A DNA stretch of 64,000 bases from Arthrobacter luteolus NBRC 107841 (lineage in GTDB: Bacteria > Actinomycetota > Actinomycetes > Actinomycetales > Micrococcaceae), in contig NZ_BCQM01000003.1 in assembly GCF_001552075.1 (NCBI RefSeq), forward strand, positions 124,001-188,000, written 5' to 3'. The notes under the pieces are model-generated. The model had not been told where the DNA came from. It ran no database searches and was given only the letters and a program-made list of their open reading frames with translations. This document shows positions 17,146 through 27,604 of the stretch, one piece after another (the stretch's first letter is position 1; each line of letters opens with the position of its first letter). The position numbers and the translations under genes are program-made.

Positions 17146-17793
17146 TCAGGAGGAGCGGGCCCGGGCTGCCAGCGCGGCCTGCAGCCTGGACTCGACGCCC
17201 AGTTTGGCCAGCACATGGGACACATGCGTCTTCACCGTGGTTTCGGAGATACCCAGCCGGCGGGCAATCCTGACGTTGCTCAGTCCTTCGCCCAGGCAGT
17301 CCAGAACTTCGCTTTCACGTCCGGTGAGTTCCACCACCGGAGGCAGCGGGACCGCGCCGGAGGTTTGGCGGCTGACCGCCGCGGCGACCAGCCGGCCGGC
17401 AACCTCGGGGGCAATAACGGTTCCGCCTTCGTGCACCCGGCGCAGCGCCGTCGTGATTTCTGCCGGTTCGGCGGTTTTCAGCAGGAACCCGGCTGCTCCG
17501 GCGGTCAGGACCCCGAAGAGGTAGGAATCGTGGTCGAAGGTGGTCAGGGCAACCACCTTCGCCAGGCCGTCGGCAATGATGGCTCCGGTTGCTTCCACAC
17601 CGTCCATCACCGGCATCCGCAGGTCCATAAGCACGACGTCGGGCTGCAGCGCCCGGGCCATGGAGACAGCAGTGGCGCCGTCGCCGGCCTCGCCGACTAC
17701 TTCGAATCCAGGTTCCACCTCGATGACCATCCGCATGCCCAGCCGGATCGCCGCATGGTCGTCGGCCAGCAGGACCCTGAGCGTTTCACTCAT
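17146..17793 (-). CDS. LuxR/NarL family response regulator
   Basis: A 215-residue two-component regulator. The receiver domain has the acidic pair DD at 11-12, the phosphoacceptor Asp57 in VVLMDLRMP, a Thr in VVALTTFD and the Lys in FLLKTAEPAE. The GerE/LuxR helix-turn-helix follows (LTGRESEVLDCLGEGLSN, ISETTVKTHVSHVL). ATG 17793 has a purine-rich GGGGGGAA site. It overlaps the histidine kinase gene stop by 8 nt, so kinase and regulator are one operon. Confidence 0.92.
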   Translation of the reverse strand: MSETLRVLLADDHAAIRLGMRMVIEVEPGFEVVGEAGDGATAVSMARALQPDVVLMDLRMPVMDGVEATGAIIADGLAKVVALTTFDHDSYLFGVLTAGAAGFLLKTAEPAEITTALRRVHEGGTVIAPEVAGRLVAAAVSRQTSGAVPLPPVVELTGRESEVLDCLGEGLSNVRIARRLGISETTVKTHVSHVLAKLGVESRLQAALAARARSS

Positions 17794-19096
17794 GCTTGGT
17801 TCCCCCCTGGGCCATGGAACCGGTGCCGGCCGGGAATCTGAGATGCGGGCCGTCTGCCGGGCGGTCAGGGGCGGCCGCAGCGGGCGCGAGGGGAGTCTCC
17901 GGCAGAACTGCCTCCACTGCCCAGCTGCTGCCCCGCGGGCCTGCGCAGGCGTATCCGCCCAGCTGTTCGGCCCTGGCCAGCATGCTGGGGATGCCGGTCC
18001 CGGTACCCATTGCACGGTCCGCCGCGGAGGCAGCAGCACCGGTGGCGCTCGAATCAGGGCTTGTGCCGCCGTCGTTTTCAACCTGCAGCCGGACCCCGGC
18101 GGGAACCTGGTCAAGGGACATCCGGACTGCCGCTCCCGGTGCATGGCGTCCCGCGTTGACCAGCGCTTCGGTGACTATCCGGTAGAGGGCAGCCTGCACC
18201 GGCCCGGGGAGCCCGGCACCGCCGCCGGGCAGCCCATTGGTCCACCTGATCGTCAGCCCGGCAGCCCGGTGCCCATCCACCACGGCATCCAGATCCCCGG
18301 CGTTCCCGGCGAGGGGACGGGGCTCGCCGGTACTGAGCATCCGGATCATCCCGTTGAGTTCCTCCAACCCCGCCACGCTCTCCCGCCGCACATGGGAGAG
18401 CACTTCACGTGACAGCCGGCCGTCAGGGCTGCTCAGCGCAGCGCCGGACTGAAGCGCGATGGCGGACAGTCGCGAGGACAGGACATCGTGAAGCTCACGG
18501 GCCATGTCCTGGCGTTCAGCCGCCAGCGCCAGCTCGTGCTCACGGGAGGCGAGGCTGGCCTGGTCGCGGGCGGCCTGCCGGATTGCCGCCGCCCGGGCAG
18601 ACTCACTTTCCGCCAGCTGGCCCGCCTTCCGGAGGTTGCCTGCCCATTCGGCAGGCAGCAGCAGCACCATCCCGGAGGTCAGGAGGAAAACCACGCCCGC
18701 GGCAAGGCTCCCGGTCAGGAACCAGGCAGCGGCCCCGGACGCGGCGCAGACCGCCAGCGTGGAGATCTCCGTGGTCCTCGCGGCACGCGCTGAGCCGAAG
18801 AGAACCAGCGAGAAAACGGCTTCAAAAGCGAAAAAGTACCCGCCGGCGCTCCCGGCCAGCGCCAGGGCCAGGGCTGCGCCGGCACAGACAACCACCATCA
18901 GGACCGTCCGGCGTCGGCGCAGGACGACGGCAGCGGATCCGGCCACGGTGAGCAGCGGCCACCACGGAGCCAGCCAGGGCAGCAGCGGTTCACGGGTTGC
19001 GGTGATATCGACCGAATGCAGCAGCCAGGCCAGCGCGGCATAACCCAGTGCCAGCACCACGTCCTCGCGGCGGATCCGGCCGGAAGAAGAATCCAT
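17786..19096 (-). CDS. Two-component sensor histidine kinase (HisKA_3, NarX/DesK-like)
   Basis: About 436 residues. The N-terminal half contains several hydrophobic helices without a large extracellular domain. Next comes the dimerisation domain with the phospho-His in RQDMARELHDVLSSRLSAI, then a HATPase_c domain (YRIVTEALVNAGRHAPGA as N box, MGTGTGIPSMLARAEQLGG as G box). Several start codons are possible (19096, 19105 or a TTG at 19132) and none has an ideal ribosome site. This class often senses membrane or cell-envelope stress. The convergent ABC-2 exporter operon is a possible target but has its own orientation. Confidence 0.88.
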   Translation of the reverse strand: MDSSSGRIRREDVVLALGYAALAWLLHSVDITATREPLLPWLAPWWPLLTVAGSAAVVLRRRRTVLMVVVCAGAALALALAGSAGGYFFAFEAVFSLVLFGSARAARTTEISTLAVCAASGAAAWFLTGSLAAGVVFLLTSGMVLLLPAEWAGNLRKAGQLAESESARAAAIRQAARDQASLASREHELALAAERQDMARELHDVLSSRLSAIALQSGAALSSPDGRLSREVLSHVRRESVAGLEELNGMIRMLSTGEPRPLAGNAGDLDAVVDGHRAAGLTIRWTNGLPGGGAGLPGPVQAALYRIVTEALVNAGRHAPGAAVRMSLDQVPAGVRLQVENDGGTSPDSSATGAAASAADRAMGTGTGIPSMLARAEQLGGYACAGPRGSSWAVEAVLPETPLAPAAAAPDRPADGPHLRFPAGTGSMAQGGTKHE

Positions 19097-19221
19097 ACCC
19101 TCCATCCTGATGGCCCGGACCCCGGCAGCCAAGCAGGCCGCACCGGCCTGAGACGAAAGGATGAGGTCCGCTCCTCCTGATGCCGGATGCCCGCTGAATC
19201 CGCTCCCGGAAGAGTGGGGAT

Positions 19222-20196
19222 ATGACCTTGGAAATCCTGGCCCAACTGGCCATTCTCGCCCTCATCGACAGCACCAGCATCGGCACGCTCGTGATCCCCG
19301 TGTGGCTGCTCCTGCGACGCGGTGCGCGCAGGACAGCCGGGAAGGTTGCGGTGTACCTGGGGGCAGTCGGGGTGTTCTACTTCCTGGTGGGACTTGTCCT
19401 GCTTTCAGGAGCCACCGGGCTCACCGGTGTGCTGGGCAGCGGCAGCATCGGGTCCGTACTGGAGCTGCCGGCGGTGCAGGCCGTGATGGTGGCCGCTGGG
19501 GCGGGCATGCTGATCTGGTCATTCAAGGACTCAACCGGCATTTCAAAGCCCGGTGCCCGAAACAGCTCAGCAGGCGAAGCCGGTGCTGCCGGTCCGGGGG
19601 CTGCGGTTTCGGGAGTCCACATACCGATCCAGGCACCCGGCCGGGAGCCGGCCCAATCGAGCTCCCAGGGGGACCGGCCGGGCTGCGCGGCCGGCTACGC
19701 CACCACAGGCAGTACCGCCACAGGCAGTACCAAAGCTGGCAGCGGAGCTCCGGCCGGAGCCCGCGGAGCCAAGGTGGCAGCCGCCGAGCGCTCCGAGGCA
19801 ACTGAGCGGCGGTGGCAGCACCGGATTGCCAGGGCACTCGACACCCGCGGCGGCCTGCTGGGCCTGGCCCTGCTCGCCGGGCTCCTGGAGCTGCCAACCA
19901 TGCTGCCCTACCTTGCCGCCGTCGGCCTGCTCACCGGTTCCGGTACACAGTGGCAGGCCTCTGCCGGGATTCTGGGCCTCTACTGCCTGGTGATGCTGCT
20001 GCCGGCCGGGCTCCTGGTTGCCGGCCGGCTGCTGCTGGGACGGCTGCTGGATTCTCCGCTGGAACGGCTGGGCGCCTGGCTGTCCAGGGTTTCCGGGGAG
20101 GCTGTGCTGTGGGTGGTGGGAATTGTCGGCTTCCTGCTCCTGCGGGCAGGGCTTGCCGGGCTCTTCCCCGGGGCGGCCTGGAACCCGTTCGGCTGA
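19222..20196 (+). CDS. GAP/Sap-family membrane protein
   Basis: A 324-residue membrane protein with the start typical of the GAP (Sap, sulfolipid-1-addressing-like) family: an N-terminal helix with LALIDSTSIGTLVIPVWLLL, then two more helices, and three at the C-terminus (GLLELPTMLPYLAAVGLL is characteristic). In mycobacteria members help export glycolipids. A long Ser/Gly/Ala/Thr-rich cytoplasmic linker, residues about 95-195, separates the halves and includes a 15-bp duplication. The divergent two-component system and nearby ABC exporter may be linked to it, but this is inference. Confidence 0.8.
   Translation: MTLEILAQLAILALIDSTSIGTLVIPVWLLLRRGARRTAGKVAVYLGAVGVFYFLVGLVLLSGATGLTGVLGSGSIGSVLELPAVQAVMVAAGAGMLIWSFKDSTGISKPGARNSSAGEAGAAGPGAAVSGVHIPIQAPGREPAQSSSQGDRPGCAAGYATTGSTATGSTKAGSGAPAGARGAKVAAAERSEATERRWQHRIARALDTRGGLLGLALLAGLLELPTMLPYLAAVGLLTGSGTQWQASAGILGLYCLVMLLPAGLLVAGRLLLGRLLDSPLERLGAWLSRVSGEAVLWVVGIVGFLLLRAGLAGLFPGAAWNPFG
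19703..19731. repeat. 15-bp coding duplication in the GAP protein linker
   Basis: The unit CCACAGGCAGTACCG at 19703-19717 is repeated at 19718-19731 (one base short). It encodes the repeated Thr-Gly-Ser-Thr of the linker. Confidence 0.75.
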
Positions 20197-20212
20197 GCTC
20201 CGGGCAGGTCAG

Positions 20213-20731
20213 TCAGTCCGCGGCGGCCAGCGCCGAGCTGAAGATCCGGGTCATGGCGTCATTGAAAAGGACGAACTCCACAGTGTCTATCCCCGTGCCC
20301 GGATGGTTCCGGACGGTCCGCACGGCAATCTCCGCGACTGTTCCGGCGTCCCACCCGTACACTCCGGCGCTGATCGCCGGAAACGCGACCGATGCCGCCC
20401 CCAGTGAGACCGCCGCGTCCAGGCTGTTCCGGAACGCTGCTGCGAGCAGACGGGGATCTGTCTGGCCGGCGTGCCGGTTGGGGCCGACGGTGTGGATGAC
20501 CCAGCGTGCCGGCAGGGCAAACCCCTCGGTGACCGCTGCCTGGCCGACTGCGAGTCCGTCCCGGTAATCTCCTGCCCGCAGGGCGCGGCACGCCTCGAGC
20601 AGTTCCGGCCCTGCGGCCCGGTGGATCGCGCCGTCAACGCCGCCGCCCCCAAGCAGGGAGGAGTTCGCGGCATTCACCACCGCGTCCACGGACCGCCGGG
20701 TGATGTCTCCGGTCACTGCCTGAATCTCCAT
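20213..20731 (-). CDS. Macrodomain protein, likely O-acetyl-ADP-ribose deacetylase
   Basis: A 172-residue stand-alone macrodomain. The ADP-ribose binding segments are present: AVTGDITRRSVDAVVNAANS, then LLGGGGVDGAIHRAAG, VIHTVGPN, and FPAISAGVYGWD. These match the MacroD/YmdB type that hydrolyses O-acetyl-ADP-ribose or removes mono-ADP-ribose from proteins. Start ATG 20731; single gene, convergent with the GAP gene. Confidence 0.9.
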   Translation of the reverse strand: MEIQAVTGDITRRSVDAVVNAANSSLLGGGGVDGAIHRAAGPELLEACRALRAGDYRDGLAVGQAAVTEGFALPARWVIHTVGPNRHAGQTDPRLLAAAFRNSLDAAVSLGAASVAFPAISAGVYGWDAGTVAEIAVRTVRNHPGTGIDTVEFVLFNDAMTRIFSSALAAAD

Positions 20732-20870
20732 CGCACCAGCCTCCCAGGAGGGTCACCCGCCCGGCAACCGGCAGGCCCGCGTAACCGCAGCCAAGAGCAA
20801 TCCGCCGTTCCGGGTTTCGCCGTGGGGGTAAGCGGAATCGATCTGCATGAATTTTTGAGAGAATAAAGTT

Positions 20871-21383
20871 ATGCAGTCCATCCCTCACGGCAAAACGCCG
20901 CCAGCATCCAGCCCCGGCAGGGGAATCAGCCGCAAGATGGCCACCATCGGCACCACTCTTATGGTGTTTGTGTTCATCGTGGCCGTGATCTTCGCCGCCA
21001 ATGAGAACGACGTCGTTGGCTGGCTGGTGGTGATTATCTCCCTCGGGTGGCTGCTCCTGTTCGCCTTTGTGGTCTTCAGCATCCGCGGGGCTGCCCGGAA
21101 GGCCGGCGCGAAGCTGGCCGAGGCACAGGACTCGCTGAACCGTGCAGCGGGGGGAGCGCCGTCTGTCCAGGTCATGGATGAGGCAACCACGCTGCGCGAC
21201 CAGAAGCTGGACCACAGCTTCAAGATCATCCAGGTGCAGTCCCGGGTGATCCGCGAGAACCTCGGCAGCGATGAGGGCCAGGTGGAACGGGCGATCGAGA
21301 CGATCGAAATCACCGCGCACAATGCCCGCGGCATGATGAAGAAGGACGACGGCGGCCCGGTCGAGGGCACGCTCGTCGACTGA
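20871..21383 (+). CDS. Conserved actinobacterial two-helix membrane protein
   Basis: A 170-residue protein of unknown function. Two transmembrane helices lie at about residues 26-43 and 48-70 with the short loop ANENDVVG, followed by a hydrophilic, charged tail of about 95 residues that is probably cytoplasmic and partly helical. No enzyme motif is visible. It is encoded alone between divergent and co-directional neighbours. Confidence 0.7.
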   Translation: MQSIPHGKTPPASSPGRGISRKMATIGTTLMVFVFIVAVIFAANENDVVGWLVVIISLGWLLLFAFVVFSIRGAARKAGAKLAEAQDSLNRAAGGAPSVQVMDEATTLRDQKLDHSFKIIQVQSRVIRENLGSDEGQVERAIETIEITAHNARGMMKKDDGGPVEGTLVD

Positions 21384-21461
21384 TCCGCGCATCACACGCG
21401 CAGGCCGCATGCCGCTTTGCCGGCAGACCGGCCAAGATGAACCCGCAAGCTACTGAGGGGT

Positions 21462-22328
21462 ATGGTTATTGGCGTGAGCATGGCATCTGCAGGGGAGCCC
21501 AGCCCCGCATCGGCACTGGGAACACTGAGAATCGCGACGGTCAACGTCAACGGAATCCGCGCCGCGTACAAGCGCGGCATGGCCGAGTGGCTGGCGGAGC
21601 GGAACATCGACATCCTCTGCCTGCAGGAGGTGCGCGCGCCGGACAAGATTGTCCGTGAGCTGCTCGGAGACGAATGGCACATCCTCCACGCCGAAGCCGA
21701 GGCCAAGGGCCGGGCCGGTGTGGCAATCGCCTCGCGCCAGGAACCTGTTGCCGTGCGCGAACACATCGGCGAAGAGTACTTCGCCCTCTCCGGCCGCTGG
21801 GTCGAAGCAGACTTCAAAGTGCCCGTGGACGGTGAGGAGAAACTCCTGACCGTTGTCAGCGCGTACGTGCACTCGGGTGAAGCCGGAACCCCCAAGCAGG
21901 AGGACAAGTACCGCTTCCTGGACGTGATGGCGGCGCGGCTGCCCGTGCTGGCAGCAACCAGCGACTACGCCCTGATCGTCGGCGACCTGAACGTGGGCCA
22001 CACCACCCTGGACATCAAGAACTGGAAGGGCAACGTCAAACGGGCCGGCTTCCTGCCCGAGGAACGTGCCTACTTCGACCGTTTCCTTGGTGAGGAGATC
22101 GGCTACGTCGACGTCGCCCGGAAGCTTGCCGGTGAGGTTCCCGGTCCGTACACCTGGTGGTCCTGGCGGGGCCAGGCCTTCGACAACGACGCCGGCTGGC
22201 GCATCGATTACCACATGGCCACTCCCGGGCTCGCCGACCGCGCACTGAGCGCCGTCGTCGACCGCGCCGCCACCTACGATGCCCGTTTCTCTGACCACGC
22301 CCCCGTCGTGGTCGACTACCAGTTCTGA
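21462..22328 (+). CDS. xthA: Exodeoxyribonuclease III
   Basis: An endonuclease/exonuclease/phosphatase-fold enzyme of up to 288 residues for base-excision repair (AP endonuclease and 3'-end cleaning). Catalytic signatures are ATVNVNGIRA, ILCLQEVRA (Glu metal ligand), GDLNVGHT, WWSWRG and the terminal SDHAPVVVDY. Starts at ATG 21462, GTG 21474 or ATG 21480 are possible; the core begins near residue 20. It is followed 12 nt later by trpS and is probably co-transcribed with it. Confidence 0.92.
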   Translation: MVIGVSMASAGEPSPASALGTLRIATVNVNGIRAAYKRGMAEWLAERNIDILCLQEVRAPDKIVRELLGDEWHILHAEAEAKGRAGVAIASRQEPVAVREHIGEEYFALSGRWVEADFKVPVDGEEKLLTVVSAYVHSGEAGTPKQEDKYRFLDVMAARLPVLAATSDYALIVGDLNVGHTTLDIKNWKGNVKRAGFLPEERAYFDRFLGEEIGYVDVARKLAGEVPGPYTWWSWRGQAFDNDAGWRIDYHMATPGLADRALSAVVDRAATYDARFSDHAPVVVDYQF

Positions 22329-23381
<1,053 letters not shown>

Positions 23382-23386
23382 TCCTT

Positions 23387-23968
23387 ATGGGCTACACGAA
23401 CTCGACGGTGCAGATTCCAACCGGCGCAGCGCGCGGCGGCCGCACACGGATGCCCGAAACGGAGTGCCAGGTAGGGATTGTCATTCCTGTTCCGGAGCCC
23501 ATCGCCTCCTATCTGAAGCGGGCGCGTGCATCCTTCGGCGACCCGATGGCATCGGTTATTCCAGCCCACATCACCCTGGTTACCACCACCCCGGCATCGG
23601 ACTGGCCGTCCGCGCTCCGCCACGTCCGGCAGGTGACCGCAGCGCACCGCCCCTTCACGGTGACCCTGCGCGGCACCTCGTCCTTCCGGCCGGTGACGCC
23701 CGTCGTGTACGTCAACGTGGCGGAAGGGTTCGAAGAGTGCGCACGCCTGCACCGGGAGCTCCAGCGCGGGCCGCTGGAGCATAAGACTCCCTATCCCTAC
23801 CATCCGCACGTCACGGTGGCACACGATGTCAGTGAAGCTGGCATGGACGAGGCCCTCACCTCGCTCAGCGGATATGAGGCAAGTTTCACCGTGGAACGGA
23901 TCGGGGTCTTCGAGCACGACGAGAAGGGACTCTGGATCCTTCGCGAGGAATTGGCCCTCGGCGGTTAG
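23387..23968 (+). CDS. 2'-5' RNA ligase superfamily protein
   Basis: A 193-residue protein of the 2H phosphoesterase group: two H-x-T/V tetrapeptides, HITLVTT and HVTVAHD, lie about 90 residues apart, the defining signature. Family members hydrolyse 2',3'-cyclic phosphates or join RNA ends through 2'-5' bonds. The first 20 residues look unconserved, and a start at ATG 23450 would still keep the core. It follows trpS by 5 nt. Its stop overlaps the convergent hydrolase stop (shared TTAG). Confidence 0.85.
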   Translation: MGYTNSTVQIPTGAARGGRTRMPETECQVGIVIPVPEPIASYLKRARASFGDPMASVIPAHITLVTTTPASDWPSALRHVRQVTAAHRPFTVTLRGTSSFRPVTPVVYVNVAEGFEECARLHRELQRGPLEHKTPYPYHPHVTVAHDVSEAGMDEALTSLSGYEASFTVERIGVFEHDEKGLWILREELALGG

Positions 23969-24834
23969 GCGACTCCGCCTGCGCTACCCGCGTGCCCGCT
24001 GTCTTCCCGCGGCTGCGCTGCTCCTAAACGCGCTTCCCGCGGCTGCGCTGCTCCTAAACGCGCTTCCCGTGCCCGCCGCAGGTAGACGAGCGACCACGCG
24101 GCGATGATGTCAGCCGCACGGGTTGTCTGCTCCCGGTCCGGCATCAGGTGGCTGGCTCCCTCCAGGGAGACGAAGCTGCGCGGCGAACGGGCTGCCTGGA
24201 AGATCTCCGAGGCATTGTCCACGTCCACGGTGCCGTCCTGCGGTGAGTGCATCACCAGCAGCGGGACGCCGAGGCTTCCGATGCGCCCGGCCAGGTCGTG
24301 GCTGCGCAGGTCATCGACCAGTTCCTGCCGGATGGTCAGCGTCCGGCCACCGAGGGTAACCGCAGCGTGCCCCTGCCGGGCGATGGTCTCCAGCTCGTCT
24401 TCGAAGAGGTGCACCACGTGCGAGGGGCGGAACGGAGCCGCTATGGTCACCAGGGCAGCGAGCCCGGGAACCGCGTGTGCTGCGGCCAGGGCAGCTGCGC
24501 CGCCGAGGGAATGCCCTACCAGCAGAGTGGCGGGCCGGTCCCGTGAGCGCAGGTAGTCCACGGCGTTGAGGAGGTCCGCGACCTTGGTGCTGAAGGATCC
24601 GTCCGCCCAGGTGCCGGTTGACCTGCCCAGGCCGGCGGCGTCGTAACGAAGCACCCCAATGCCCTGGGCCGACAGGCCCTTGGAGATGCGGGAAGCAGCC
24701 GCGCTGTTCTTCCCCAGGGCGAATCCGTGGCAGAACACCGCCCAGCCGAGCGGGTCGCCGTCCGGGATGTCCAAGGTCCCGGCCAGTGTGGTCCCGTTGG
24801 CGCCGGGAAAGGAGACGGATTCGAACGCTGGCAT
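23965..24834 (-). CDS. Alpha/beta hydrolase with duplicated C-terminal tail
   Basis: A 289-residue serine hydrolase. The nucleophile elbow LLVGHSLGGAAALA, the acid in MHSPQDGTVD and the His in GASHLMPD form the triad, and VFCHGFALGKNS is the oxyanion loop region. ATG 24834 follows TAGGG. The final residues contain REARLGAAQP twice in tandem, from a 30-bp DNA duplication, so tail length is likely strain-variable. Substrate unknown; probably an esterase or lysophospholipase-type enzyme. Confidence 0.88.
   Translation of the reverse strand: MPAFESVSFPGANGTTLAGTLDIPDGDPLGWAVFCHGFALGKNSAAASRISKGLSAQGIGVLRYDAAGLGRSTGTWADGSFSTKVADLLNAVDYLRSRDRPATLLVGHSLGGAAALAAAHAVPGLAALVTIAAPFRPSHVVHLFEDELETIARQGHAAVTLGGRTLTIRQELVDDLRSHDLAGRIGSLGVPLLVMHSPQDGTVDVDNASEIFQAARSPRSFVSLEGASHLMPDREQTTRAADIIAAWSLVYLRRAREARLGAAQPREARLGAAQPREDSGHAGSAGGVA
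24003..24062. repeat. 30-bp tandem duplication in the hydrolase C-terminus
   Basis: Two identical 30-bp units, 24003-24032 and 24033-24062, followed by a 9-bp partial third. Each encodes one ten-residue block, so the duplication keeps frame and stop codon intact. Confidence 0.9.
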
Positions 24835-24918
24835 AAATAAACCCTAGCCCGTCTGCCGGAGCGCGGGAAAAGCACCCGGATGGAACGAGCACCCGCCCGG
24901 CGGCCGGTGAAAGGCAAA

Positions 24919-24956
24919 AAGACAGCGGCCCCGGTGATGACCGAGGCCGCTGTCTT
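24919..24956 (-). terminator. Rho-independent terminator of sdhCDAB
   Basis: Perfect 12-bp arms AAGACAGCGGCC (24919-24930) and GGCCGCTGTCTT (24945-24956), followed on the minus strand by a T-rich tract (TTTTTGCC). It lies 31 nt past the sdhB stop. Confidence 0.88.
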
Positions 24957-24987
24957 CCGGGCGGAAACCTGCCGCCCGCTGTGCTGC

Positions 24988-25764
24988 TTAGATGGAGCGG
25001 TTTAGGATGGCCTGCTTGACCTCTGAAATAGCCTTCGTGACCTGGATGCCGCGGGGGCATGCTTCCGAGCAGTTGAAGGTGGTGCGGCAGCGCCACACGC
25101 CTTCTTTGTCGTTCAGGATCTCCAGGCGCATATCTCCGGCGTCGTCGCGCGAGTCGAAGATGAAGCGGTGGGCATTCACGATTGCCGCCGGGCCGAAGTA
25201 CTGTCCATCGGTCCAGAAGACCGGGCAGGACGAGGTGCAGGCGGCGCAGAGGATGCACTTGGTGGTGTCGTCGAAGCGCTCACGGTCCTCAGCGGACTGC
25301 AGGCGCTCCTTCGTGGGCTCGTGGCCCTTGGAGACGAGGAAGGGCATGATCTCGCGGTAGGACTGGAAGAACGGTTCCATGTCCACGATCAGGTCCTTCT
25401 CCACCGGAAGGCCCTTGATGGGCTCCACCAGGATGGGCTTGGACGTGTCCAGGTCCTTCAGCAGCGTTTTGCAGGCCAGGCGGTTGCGGCCGTTGATGCG
25501 CATGGCATCGGACCCGCAGACGCCGTGGGCGCAGGAGCGGCGGAAGGAAACGGAACCGTCGTGTTCCCATTTGACCTTGTGCAGTGCATCGAGCACGCGG
25601 TCGGTGCCGTACATGGTGAGGGTCCACTCGTCCCAGTGAGCCTCGTCAGAGATCTCCGGGTTGTAGCGGCGGACCTTCAGCGTGATGTCGAAGGAGGGGA
25701 TTTCACCACCGGTGGCTTCGGTCAGATCGACCTTTGAGGCCGGCTCTGCAGTTTCCGTTGTCAT
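24988..25764 (-). CDS. sdhB: Succinate dehydrogenase iron-sulfur subunit
   Basis: A 258-residue electron-transfer subunit of respiratory complex II. The [2Fe-2S] cluster ligands are in SCAHGVCGSDAM with a later Cys in RLACKTLL. The C-terminal ferredoxin domain has CILCAACTSSCPVF and FNCSEACPRGI for the [4Fe-4S] and [3Fe-4S] clusters. Its ATG shares one base with the sdhA stop. Last gene of sdhCDAB. Confidence 0.97.
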   Translation of the reverse strand: MTTETAEPASKVDLTEATGGEIPSFDITLKVRRYNPEISDEAHWDEWTLTMYGTDRVLDALHKVKWEHDGSVSFRRSCAHGVCGSDAMRINGRNRLACKTLLKDLDTSKPILVEPIKGLPVEKDLIVDMEPFFQSYREIMPFLVSKGHEPTKERLQSAEDRERFDDTTKCILCAACTSSCPVFWTDGQYFGPAAIVNAHRFIFDSRDDAGDMRLEILNDKEGVWRCRTTFNCSEACPRGIQVTKAISEVKQAILNRSI

Positions 25765-27530
25765 TAGTACTTCCTCACCATCGGCTCGTAGCGCGTGAAA
25801 ATAACCGGCTTGGTATCGAGCCGGATGCCGGCGGTGTGCTCGGCGTTGTCCGCTTCATCGACCTTGTAGGCCATGGAGTGCAGCATGAACTTCTCGTCAT
25901 TGCGGTCCGGGAAGTCTTCACGGAAGTGGCCGCCGCGCGATTCCTCGCGGTGCAGTGCTGCAACCGTCATGACCTTGGCCAGTTCGAGCAGGAAGCCCAG
26001 CTCTACGGCCTCGAGCAGGTCAAGGTTGAAGCGCTTGCCCTTGTCCTGGACATTGATCTTCTTGTAGCGCTCTTCGAGATCCGCGATGTCGGAGAGCACC
26101 TGGTTGATGGTCTCCGCGGTGCGGAACACCTGCATGTTGGCGTCCATGGTGTTCTGAAGGTCACGGCGGATCTCAGAGACACGCTCGGTTCCCTCGGAGT
26201 TGCGGACCACGTCAAGCAGTGCGATGGTCTCGGCTTCCGGATCCTCCGGCAGGTCAACGAAATCGGCCTGCAGCGCGTACTCCGCGGCGTAGATACCGGC
26301 ACGCTTGCCGAAGACGTTGATGTCCAGCAGCGAGTTGGTGCCCAGGCGGTTGGAGCCGTGCACGGACACGCAGGCAACCTCGCCGGCAGCGTAGAGGCCC
26401 GGAATCACGGTGTCGTTGTCCTGGAGGACCTCGGCCTTGATGTTGGTCGGGATTCCGCCCATCACGTAGTGCGCCGTCGGGAAGACAGGAACCGGCTCGG
26501 TGTACGGCTCCACACCCAGGTAGGTCCGGGCGAATTCGGTGATGTCCGGGAGCTTGGCATCGATGTGCGCCGGTTCCAGGTGGGTCAGATCCAGGAGGAC
26601 GTAGTCCTTGTTCGGGCCGCAGCCGCGGCCTTCACGGACTTCGTTCGCCATCGAGCGGGCCACGATGTCACGCGGTGCCAGGTCCTTGATGGTCGGTGCG
26701 TAGCGTTCCATGAAGCGCTCACCCTCGGAGTTGCGCAGGATGGCGCCTTCGCCGCGGGCAGCCTCGGAGAGCAGGATGCCCAGACCGGCAAGGCCGGTCG
26801 GGTGGAACTGGATGAACTCCATGTCTTCCAGGGGGATGCCCTTGCGGAAGGCGATGCCCATGCCGTCACCGGTGAGGGTGTGGGCATTGGACGTCGTCTT
26901 GAAGACCTTGCCTGCGCCGCCGGAGGCGAAGACTACGGACTTGGCCTGGAAAACGTGCAGTTCGCCGGTGGCGAGGTCATAGGAGACGACGCCGGCCACG
27001 CGCTTCTGCCCGAAGCTGTCGGTGACAGTCAGGAGGTCCAGCACATAGTACTCGTTGTAGAACTCCACGTTGTGCTTGACGCAGTTTTGGTACAGCGTCT
27101 GCAGGATCATGTGGCCGGTGCGGTCTGCTGCGTAGCAGGCACGGCGGACCGGGGCCTTGCCGTGGTCACGGGTGTGTCCGCCGAAACGGCGCTGGTCAAT
27201 GCGGCCTTCGGGCGTGCGGTTGAACGGCAGCCCCATCTTTTCCAGGTCCAGCACTGCGTCAATGGCTTCCTTGGCCATAACCTCAGCTGCGTCCTGGTCA
27301 ACCAGGTAGTCGCCGCCCTTGACCGTGTCAAAGGTGTGCCATTCCCAGTTGTCTTCTTCTACGTTGGCCAGTGCTGCGCACATGCCGCCCTGTGCCGCAC
27401 CCGTGTGGGAGCGGGTCGGGTACAGCTTGGTCAGTACCGCCGTCCGTGCGCGCTGTCCGGATTCAATGGCGGCACGCATACCGGCGCCGCCGGCGCCGAC
27501 AATGACGACGTCGTACTTATGGACCTGCAT
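25764..27530 (-). CDS. sdhA: Succinate dehydrogenase flavoprotein subunit
   Basis: A 588-residue FAD enzyme that oxidises succinate to fumarate on the inner face of the membrane. The Rossmann motif [16 protein letters not shown] lies at residues 8-23. The covalent-FAD His is in [10 protein letters not shown]. The active-site region has [16 protein letters not shown] and [17 protein letters not shown], and [19 protein letters not shown] completes the fold. Length and order are standard for actinobacteria. Confidence 0.97.
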   Translation of the reverse strand: MQVHKYDVVIVGAGGAGMRAAIESGQRARTAVLTKLYPTRSHTGAAQGGMCAALANVEEDNWEWHTFDTVKGGDYLVDQDAAEVMAKEAIDAVLDLEKMGLPFNRTPEGRIDQRRFGGHTRDHGKAPVRRACYAADRTGHMILQTLYQNCVKHNVEFYNEYYVLDLLTVTDSFGQKRVAGVVSYDLATGELHVFQAKSVVFASGGAGKVFKTTSNAHTLTGDGMGIAFRKGIPLEDMEFIQFHPTGLAGLGILLSEAARGEGAILRNSEGERFMERYAPTIKDLAPRDIVARSMANEVREGRGCGPNKDYVLLDLTHLEPAHIDAKLPDITEFARTYLGVEPYTEPVPVFPTAHYVMGGIPTNIKAEVLQDNDTVIPGLYAAGEVACVSVHGSNRLGTNSLLDINVFGKRAGIYAAEYALQADFVDLPEDPEAETIALLDVVRNSEGTERVSEIRRDLQNTMDANMQVFRTAETINQVLSDIADLEERYKKINVQDKGKRFNLDLLEAVELGFLLELAKVMTVAALHREESRGGHFREDFPDRNDEKFMLHSMAYKVDEADNAEHTAGIRLDTKPVIFTRYEPMVRKY

Positions 27531-27604
27531 ACCAGATGCTCTTTCTGTTGAAACTGAACCTTACTCAGGTCTTACTCAGGGAGTGCTGCGGTACCGCTCC
27601 GGGC

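Noticed and set aside
24003-24071. Short direct repeats as a CRISPR-like array
   Set aside because: Units are adjacent with no spacers and lie inside a coding region.
25734-27551. 605-codon plus-strand frame opposite sdhA
   Set aside because: Exact shadow of sdhA with biased Val/Gly/His content.
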